From CAZIDL01 sp964537825 (GTDB lineage: Bacteria > Bacteroidota > Bacteroidia > Flavobacteriales_D > CAYVSK01): 7,720 bases of DNA. The position numbers were made by a program, and so were the translations under genes. The number at the start of each line of letters is the position of its first letter. Position 1 is the stretch's first letter. The notes beneath the pieces were generated by a model that had not been told where the DNA came from, made no database searches, and worked only from the letters and a program-made list of their open reading frames with translations. Below, in pieces: positions 1-5,900 of this stretch. Where the stretch lies: contig CAZIDL010000094.1 of NCBI GenBank assembly GCA_964537825.1, forward strand, positions 1 through 7,720. Reading direction: 5' to 3'.

Positions 1-367
1 TTCCACCGGAGGAATGACCAATAAAAAATTCGCAAGGATCGGCGATTCGCCCATCATCGGAGCCGGGACCTATGCGGACGATGCTACTTGTGCGGTCTCA
101 GCCACAGGACACGGTGAGTTCTTCATGCGCAACGTTGTGGCTTATGATGTTTCCGCACGGATGGATTATCTCGACGAGACCGCACAGGAAGCTGGGAAGG
201 CCGTCATCGAGGAAAAGCTCGAAGAGCTCGGTGGCACTGGCGGGCTCATCATCCTCGACAAGGATGGCAACATAGCGATCCCCTTCAATACATCGGGCAT
301 GTTCCGGGGCATGAAACGGGATGATGAAGAATGGGTCCGGATGTTCGGGAAGAAAGAGGAAGAGTGA
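1..367 (+). CDS. iaaA: Isoaspartyl peptidase / type III L-asparaginase, C-terminal part (5' truncated by window edge)
   Basis: This is the end of a plant-type asparaginase of the Ntn-hydrolase superfamily, which cleaves isoaspartyl dipeptides and L-asparagine. The open frame runs in from the edge: codons from base 2 read STGG directly before the ATG at base 14, so that ATG is internal. Counted from that Met, the tail has RIGDSP (Arg8, Asp11), TGHGE (Thr31-Gly32) and GGTGG plus PFNT near the end. From my memory of E. coli EcAIII these match substrate-binding Arg207, Asp210 and Thr230-Gly231, and the Thr at bases 5-7 matches Thr197; a constant offset of 199 fits all of them. The catalytic nucleophile Thr (EcAIII Thr179) would lie about 18 residues upstream, outside the window, so activity cannot be judged. 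The protein ends in a charged GKKEEE tail. It converges on the thioesterase with 10 bases between the stops. Glycosylasparaginase is the related alternative; the TNK...RIGDSP pattern favours the IaaA type. Confidence 0.9.
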   Translation, partial: STGGMTNKKFARIGDSPIIGAGTYADDATCAVSATGHGEFFMRNVVAYDVSARMDYLDETAQEAGKAVIEEKLEELGGTGGLIILDKDGNIAIPFNTSGMFRGMKRDDEEWVRMFGKKEEE

Positions 368-377
368 CCCCCTTCTT

Positions 378-806
378 TCATTGGGCGTTCAGGATCGGCT
401 CCTTTTCTTCCTGGCTCTTCTGAAAGCGCTCTTTAACCCGGTCGCTCAAGGGCATGGGTTCCCCTTCCTCATCCACGTTCACGAAAGTGATCCGCGTGCT
501 GCAGACTTTCTTTTGCATACCGGTGTGCACATTGTGTTTCCGCGCTTCGATGTCGAGGGTGATCGAGGTATTCCCCATTTTCACCACCTCTCCGTAGATC
601 TTGATCAATTGGCCGACGCGGACCCGCCGCTCGAACTCTACTTCGGTGAGTTTCTTGGTGACGAGGTTGGTCGTGTCACAGACCTGAGAGGCCATCCCTG
701 CGGCGGCTTCATCTAGCCAGGACAGCATGTTGCCGCCGAAAAGGTTCCCATGGACCCCGATGTCCTTGGTCATGCAGAGGTGGGTGGTGAGTAGTTCCTG
801 GGGCAT
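378..806 (-). CDS. Acyl-CoA thioesterase, single hotdog domain (YciA/BACH-like)
   Basis: A 142-residue cytosolic protein of the acyl-CoA hydrolase branch of the hotdog superfamily, expected to hydrolyse acyl-CoA to free fatty acid and CoA. The key stretch is HGNLFGGNMLSWLDEAAAG at residues 19-37. It has the LFGG turn, then the hydrophobic helix of the hotdog fold, with Asn21 and Asp32/Glu33 where the family places its catalytic polar and acidic residues. Strands follow at about residues 52-75 (EVEFERRV...GQLIKIYGEV) and 80-110 (TSITLDIEARK...CSTRITFVNVD). One hotdog of this length would have to oligomerise to form active sites. The last 25 residues are charged and probably helical. The ATG at 806 opens directly into the family N-terminus. 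No clear Shine-Dalgarno is seen. A one-mismatch -7 box (TTCTTTTG, bases 840-833) lies about 27 bases upstream, so it may be read alone or with dgt. Chain-length preference cannot be read from sequence. Confidence 0.9.
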   Translation of the reverse strand: MPQELLTTHLCMTKDIGVHGNLFGGNMLSWLDEAAAGMASQVCDTTNLVTKKLTEVEFERRVRVGQLIKIYGEVVKMGNTSITLDIEARKHNVHTGMQKKVCSTRITFVNVDEEGEPMPLSDRVKERFQKSQEEKEPILNAQ

Positions 807-851
807 TGAACGAGGTTCTCTTTTTGCTTTTTCAAAAGAACAGCAAGGCAG

Positions 852-870
852 GGACTTTGTTCTTAAGTCC
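852..870 (-). terminator. Weak hairpin after dgt
   Basis: GGACTT (852-857) and AAGTCC (865-870) form a perfect 6-base-pair stem with a 7-base loop, 15 bases past the dgt stop in the direction of transcription. No run of T follows immediately; the nearest T-rich stretch on the minus strand starts about 20 bases later. It could be an inefficient terminator or processing site between dgt and the thioesterase gene, or chance. Confidence 0.2.
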
Positions 871-884
871 GTGTTAGGGGATCG

Positions 885-2216
885 CTAATGAACGGGCAGT
901 TCGATCCCTTTTAATTTGCGATAAAGGGAAAGAGCTGAGGAATCGCTCATGCTGCTCACGAATTCGGAGATCTCCAGTAAACGCTGGTAGATCGGGTTTT
1001 CGGGGCCATCCGATACGTTCCTTAAATGGGGTGGAAGCAGGTCCAGGATCTTTTGCTCGCGAGAACTGGGTTTTCCCTCCTGGGCATTGAGGGCTGCTTC
1101 TGTGAAGAGTTCCAACGAACCGCCCAGGACTTCGAAGCCGGCGGCTTCGATCTCGAGCACCTTCCTCGACCGATAGACCCGCTCGAAGCTTAGGGATTCG
1201 ATCTCTTTCACCGTGCTTCCACTGGGCATTTTCTTGATCAGGGAGCGGTCCGCACTCCCTTCAAGGATCTCTTTTTCGTGGTCGATAAAGGCTTGTGATG
1301 CTTCGTTCACGAGCACGTTGATGGCCTTTGCCCGGAGATAGCTCCATCGCTGGTCATCATCTGATAATCGTTCCACACGATCCTTTTCGAGATCCTCTCC
1401 GATCAGTTTCTTCAAGAGGCCTTCCCCTTCGCCTGGGGGAACAAGCCCTGAGCGAAGTCCATCCTCCAGGTCGATCACGGAGTAGCAGATGTCATCGGCG
1501 GCTTCCACGAGAAAGGCAAGGGGGTGTCGGACCCACCCTTTGCCATCCTCGAAAGCGGTCAGGCCGAGTTTGTCGGCTACTGAGGAGAATAGCGGGGCTT
1601 CAGCTTTGAAGAAACCGAACTTCTTGCTCGCCACGTGTTCACGTTCAGGGCGGTCTGAGGGGCATGGATATTTGGTGAAGGCTCCGAGTGTGGCACAAGT
1701 GAGGGTGCCCTCGGTGCGGGTAAGGATCCGGAAGCCGTTGGCATTGCCTTCGAAATGAGTGAGGTCCTTCCAGGCTTGTTCATCGTTCACCCGTTCTTGG
1801 AGCCCTTTACCGGGACCGTTAAGAAAGAATTCGCCAATGGCTTTTTCCCCTGAATGACCGAAGGGAGGGTTCCCAATATCGTGGGCAAGGCATGCTGCGG
1901 CCACTATAGCTCCAAGGTCCCCGTTCTCCACACCCATCTCCGGGAGTTCGGGATAGCTCGCCAAAAGATGTTCCCCGACCATTTTTCCCAATGAACGGCC
2001 AACACAGGAGGTCTCAAGACTATGGGTAAGACGGGTGTGGACGAAGTCGTGTTCCGGAAGAGGTACCACTTGGGTCTTGTCTTGCAGCGAACGGAAGGCC
2101 GAGCTGAAAACGATCCGATCGTGGTCTTTTTCGAAATCGTTGCGCAAAGGGTCGGCACTTCCGGAAGAGGTGGTTCCGTCAGGCCTTTCGTAATTGAGGA
2201 GTTGGGGCCAATCCAT
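885..2216 (-). CDS. dgt: dGTP triphosphohydrolase, HD-domain (Dgt family)
   Basis: This 443-residue enzyme is expected to hydrolyse dGTP (in some relatives several dNTPs) to the deoxynucleoside and tripolyphosphate in the cytoplasm, trimming dNTP pools. The N-terminal family signature DRIVFSSAFRSLQDKTQV is at residues 33-50. The HD metal site is complete: His65 in HTRLTHSLE, His112-Asp113 in LAHDIGNPPFGH, and the distal Asp241/242 in EAADDICYSVIDLEDG. HFEGNANGFRILTR at 154-167 is the conserved substrate-pocket segment of the family. The length is shorter than E. coli Dgt (about 505) but usual for the shorter bacterial members. The ATG at 2216 gives the expected MDWPQLLN start. There is no Met between it and residue 79, and no upstream in-frame start is seen. 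The -7-like box is only 5 bases before the ATG, so the mRNA may be leaderless. The thioesterase gene follows 78 bases downstream on the same strand. Confidence 0.95.
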   Translation of the reverse strand: MDWPQLLNYERPDGTTSSGSADPLRNDFEKDHDRIVFSSAFRSLQDKTQVVPLPEHDFVHTRLTHSLETSCVGRSLGKMVGEHLLASYPELPEMGVENGDLGAIVAAACLAHDIGNPPFGHSGEKAIGEFFLNGPGKGLQERVNDEQAWKDLTHFEGNANGFRILTRTEGTLTCATLGAFTKYPCPSDRPEREHVASKKFGFFKAEAPLFSSVADKLGLTAFEDGKGWVRHPLAFLVEAADDICYSVIDLEDGLRSGLVPPGEGEGLLKKLIGEDLEKDRVERLSDDDQRWSYLRAKAINVLVNEASQAFIDHEKEILEGSADRSLIKKMPSGSTVKEIESLSFERVYRSRKVLEIEAAGFEVLGGSLELFTEAALNAQEGKPSSREQKILDLLPPHLRNVSDGPENPIYQRLLEISEFVSSMSDSSALSLYRKLKGIELPVH

Positions 2217-2221
2217 GGGTA

Positions 2222-2229
2222 CAAAGATA
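2222..2229 (-). promoter_or_regulatory. Candidate -7 promoter element for dgt
   Basis: On the minus strand the bases read TATCTTTG, an exact match to the Bacteroidota sigma-factor -7 consensus TAnnTTTG. It ends 5 bases before the dgt ATG, so transcription would start at or within a base or two of the start codon. No TTG lies at the usual 17-23 base distance upstream, so the -33 half is missing or degenerate. Confidence 0.4.
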
Positions 2230-2271
2230 GGCGAAGCTAGGATGGGGCCATACCGATTTCAAACCACGCCT

Positions 2272-2279
2272 TACCTTTG
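2272..2279 (+). promoter_or_regulatory. Candidate -7 promoter element for the lipoprotein gene
   Basis: TACCTTTG is an exact match to the Bacteroidota -7 consensus TAnnTTTG. It ends 25 bases before the ATG at 2305, giving an expected leader of about 20 bases. No TTG is found at the usual -33 distance. It faces away from the dgt element, with 42 bases between the two, making a compact divergent promoter region. Confidence 0.4.
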
Positions 2280-2304
2280 AGAGCGAATCCCCTAAATTCC
2301 GACC

Positions 2305-2862
2305 ATGAAACGGGCTTTATTTTACGTTTTTATCATCCTTTCTTTTTTCATCAGCAATACCGCTTGCGTGAAGGAGGGATGTACCGATCAGGACGCGATC
2401 AATTACGACAGCGATGCGGATGACAACGATGGGAGTTGTGTTTACAAGGACAGCATCAAGAAAGAGATCAAACAGGAACGGCTCACGCGTACGTTTCAGT
2501 TGTATTGGGACAATACAGGGAGTAGCCCGAAGCCTCATAAAGGCTGGAAAGCACCGGTCTCGATGGAAGGGCGTTCCGTTCTCCTTTACATCGGACATCC
2601 GGAATGGGACAATGAGTGGACCAAGATGCCCTTCACTTACGAGGGGACCAGTTATTATTACACCGAACAGGTGGATAGCAAGAACGTCTGGGTCTATGCG
2701 GAAGGGATCAAAAGCGGTTCTCCAGCTCTTAAGGACACCACGACCGTACACAAGGCCGTCATTCTGAAGAACGAGTACCTCAAAGCCCATCCTGAGTTGA
2801 AAAAGGCCTCCTATGAAGAGGTGCAGGCGGAACTCAGGAGTGGAGATCCCTTAGAGCAATGA
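2305..2862 (+). CDS. Probable lipoprotein with GCTDxxAxNY acidic loop, function unknown
   Basis: A 185-residue exported protein I cannot assign to a named family. Residues 1-20 form a signal peptide (MKR, then a hydrophobic core) ending at Cys21 in SNTAC. This resembles a lipobox, but Asn at -3 is unusual, so lipidation is probable rather than certain. Residues 25-45 carry GCTDQDAINYDSDADD followed by NDGSC. This short acidic Cys-to-Cys loop (Cys26, Cys45) recurs in Bacteroidota surface proteins and resembles Asp-rich calcium-binding loops. A basic helix (about 48-62) leads to a beta-rich, Trp- and Tyr-rich region (63-135, with LYIGHPEWDNEW and SYYYTEQ). A Lys/Glu-rich helical tail (about 150-180) follows. 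No enzymatic motif is visible. The ATG at 2305 has no Shine-Dalgarno but is preceded by a -7 match. The gene diverges from dgt and converges on the giant PKD gene, and looks monocistronic. Confidence 0.75.
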   Translation: MKRALFYVFIILSFFISNTACVKEGCTDQDAINYDSDADDNDGSCVYKDSIKKEIKQERLTRTFQLYWDNTGSSPKPHKGWKAPVSMEGRSVLLYIGHPEWDNEWTKMPFTYEGTSYYYTEQVDSKNVWVYAEGIKSGSPALKDTTTVHKAVILKNEYLKAHPELKKASYEEVQAELRSGDPLEQ

Positions 2863-2939
2863 CCGATCCGTGAACAAGGATCTGCGTTCGCTTCGAACCC
2901 TCGGTGCTCGTGGGGAAAGAGCTTCTTCTTTGATATCGT

Positions 2940-5900
2940 TCATCGAAAGAGGTTCAGCTTGCCCTGCTCCTTTCTGGTCTTTTTTCCATCGAAGGAATAC
3001 TCGACAAGGTAAAAGTAAGTCCCTTCCGGGGCCGGTTCACCTGCTACGTTGCGGCCGCTCCAGGCGTTCCCAGGACGGTTTGCAACAAATAGGACTTGTC
3101 CCCAACGGTTGTAGATCCGCATAGAAAAGCTTTCCAACCCACTGCTCCGTACCCTGAACACTTCATTCTTTCCGTCCCCGTTCGGTGTAAAAACATTGGG
3201 GACCTTCATCAAATTAAGGATCTCGAGCGTTTTCTGTGCTGTGTCGCGACAGCCTTTTTCCGTAATGATCACGAGCCGGGGTTTGAAGGTTCCGGCATCA
3301 TCATAGGCATGTTCCACAGGTTTTCCGCTGCTTTCCAGCGATGTATCTCCGTCTCCGAATTCCCATTTCCAGACCTCGATGGGCAGGGTGCTTTTGGATG
3401 AATCGAGGAAGCGGATCGGGTCTCCGGTATAGGCTTCGCCCGTATCCGTGCTGAAGGCGGCTTTAGTGAAAGGCTTTCGTCGGGGTACTCGGATCTTATC
3501 AGTACCTGTACAGCCATTGCTGTCCGTTACGGTAACGGTATAGGTCCCTGCTCTGGCTGCCGTTAAGGAATCTCCGGTCTGTCCGTTCTCCCATTGGAAA
3601 GCATAAGGGGCGGTCCCTCCGCTCGCCGTCACCTCGATCGCCCCGTCATCGTCAGTGCAAGTAGCACTGTCGGTCGTGAAGGAGAGATCCAAGGCGGGTT
3701 GATCCCTTCCCACAGTCAGGGAATCTGTGTAAGTGCACCCCAGCGAATCGGTGACCACGAGCTCGTATGTACCTGCAGGCACCTCATTAACGGTGGCCGT
3801 GGTGTCACCGGTACTCCATTGAAAGGAATAAGGCGGGTTCCCGCCACTCGGACTCGCGCTCATGGAGCCGTCCGAAGCTTGACAGGTGGCGTTCGTGGAG
3901 CTGAAGCCAGGAGAATACCCTGAAGGCGGAACATCGATCGGGCTCGGAGCAGGGATCGGTACCTGACAACCCTGGCCGTCGGATATCAGCATAATGGGGT
4001 TGTACTGCCCCGGGTCCTTGTAGGTGTGGACCACACTATCCCCGCTTCCTCTTGCTCCGTCGTCGAAGATCCAATCGATCGAGTCCGTATTGGAGGTGCT
4101 CGCTGTGAAGGTCACTTCATAGAAACAGCCACTGGAATCGATCGTGTAAGTGAATGTACCTTGCGGTCCCCCCACATGGATCAGGGAATCCTTTACCAGG
4201 GTGTCACGGCATCCTTCGGGTGTGCCCACGATGAGCCCGACATCGAAATAGCCTGCGATGGAATAGGTGTGGGAAGGGTTCTGTACGAAGGATGCCCCAC
4301 TGCTATCGCCGAAGGTCCATTTCCATTGGGTCACATTACCTGATGAAAGGTCCAGGAAATTCGCATTGAAGGGAGGGCAATCGATCGTTGTCGAATCGAC
4401 CGTAAAGTCAGCTTGAGGGACGGATATCGTGAGCGGGTTCTTGACCGAATCCACACAGCCGTTCGAATCGACCGCTATCAGTGTGACCTGAAAAGTCGTG
4501 TCGGAAGAGATCCCCAGGTCGTAATAATGGCTGGTACTATCGCTCTTAACCGTGTCAAGGGGGGAGCCGTCCCCGTAATCCCAAACGTGATAAAGCCCTT
4601 CCCCAACAGAGTTGCTCTTGAAGCGGCCGCTATCTCCGTTGCAGATCACTGTGTCGTAACTGAAGGAGGGATCAGGATGCGTTACATGGACCAGAGCTGT
4701 TGCCGTGGATCCCTGGCGGCAACTGAAGGAGTCATCCACAGTGAGCGTCACATCGTAATCGCCTGCCTTCCCGTAAGTATGGGTCGGGTTTGCCATCGAG
4801 GAAGAATCCCCATCGCCGAATTTCCAATCCCAGGAACTGATCAGCGAGTCGGGGGTCGATTGGTCGGTGAAGGATACAGTGAAAGGGGCACATCCAAAGG
4901 TCGTGTCCGCTTTAAAAGCAGCGTTCGGCGGAGGTCGAATATCGATGGACTGGGGGTGGGTCACGGTATCCCTGCATCCGACGCTGTCCGTCGCGACCAG
5001 GGTGACATCGAAAAGGCTATCGTTCTGGTAGGTGTGGACCGGGTCCGAACAGGTCCCACTCGTTTGGGAGCTGCTGATGCTCCCGGAGCATGGTCCGATG
5101 CTATCCCCGTCGCCAAAGGACCATTCCCAGGCGGATAGGCCGAAGTTCGCTTTGGAACTGTCCGTGAACGCGATCGGGGAAGGCGTGCAGCCTTCACTGG
5201 TATCTGAGCCGAAAGCCGCCTCCATATCGGATACCTGGACTGTTACCGTTCCGGTATCACGGCATAGTTTTTTCGTGGAGTCCTTAACGGCCAAGCTGAT
5301 CGTATAACTGCCCGGTTGACCATAAGTGTGCGGAGAGGGATTTTGACCGTTGAAACTCGTTCCATCCCCGAAGTCCCAGTGCCAGTAGTCGCTCTTCGGG
5401 GTTATGTTGGAAAAGGAGACCGTGTGGGGCGTGTCACAACCTACCGAGGGGGTCACGTCGAATTGTGCTTTTGGGGGGAGTACCTTGACCGATGCACTTT
5501 GAAGGGATGTATCATAACAACCGTGGAAACCAGCGATAAGCTGAACGTCGAAGGTGTCCACCACGTTGTAGTTATTGGTCGGGTTCTGCTGTCCGGAGGT
5601 GTTCCCGTCACCGAAATCCCATTGCCACTCATCCGAGTAAGCACTGGATGTATCGGTAAAAGGAAGGGTAAAGGGATGACAGCCGGCTGTATCGGTTGGA
5701 GTGAAACCCGCCTGGGGTTTTTGTCCAACTTCGATGGTGTCCGTTTTGACCGTGGTGTCCTTGCATCCTTCGACGTTCTCGATGGCCAGTTCCACCGTGT
5801 AACTTCCCGTATCCGAGTAGGTATGGCTGGGGTTTTGGACATTTGACCCGTTGCCGTCCCCGAACTTCCATGACCAGTTGCTGATCGCCTCATTGGAAAA

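Noticed and set aside
14..367. Treating the ATG at base 14 as the true start of a 117-residue protein preceded by a GGAGG ribosome site
   Set aside because: The GGA GGA before it encodes the Gly-Gly of the family motif STGGMTNK. The frame is open to the window edge and the protein is the C-terminal part of a longer enzyme.
321..716. 131-codon plus-strand open frame overlapping the thioesterase gene
   Set aside because: It overlaps the end of the asparaginase gene and lies antisense to a clear hotdog thioesterase. Its translation has no recognisable motif.
2317..2790. 157-codon minus-strand open frame opposite the lipoprotein gene
   Set aside because: The plus-strand frame has a signal peptide, the GCTD loop and a promoter match. 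The antisense frame has none of these and is a shadow.
2865..2882. GATCC/GGATC inverted repeat just after the lipoprotein stop codon
   Set aside because: It has only five base pairs with an 8-base loop and no T-run. It is too weak to call as a terminator.
4413..5846. Long plus-strand open frames (241 and 176 codons) opposite the PKD gene, with repeated PIAEFPIPG/PVAKGPIP-like phrases
   Set aside because: The repeated phrases are the antisense reading of the WxWxFGDGD core and recur with the PKD period. There is no promoter or start signal, and the minus-strand gene is well supported throughout.
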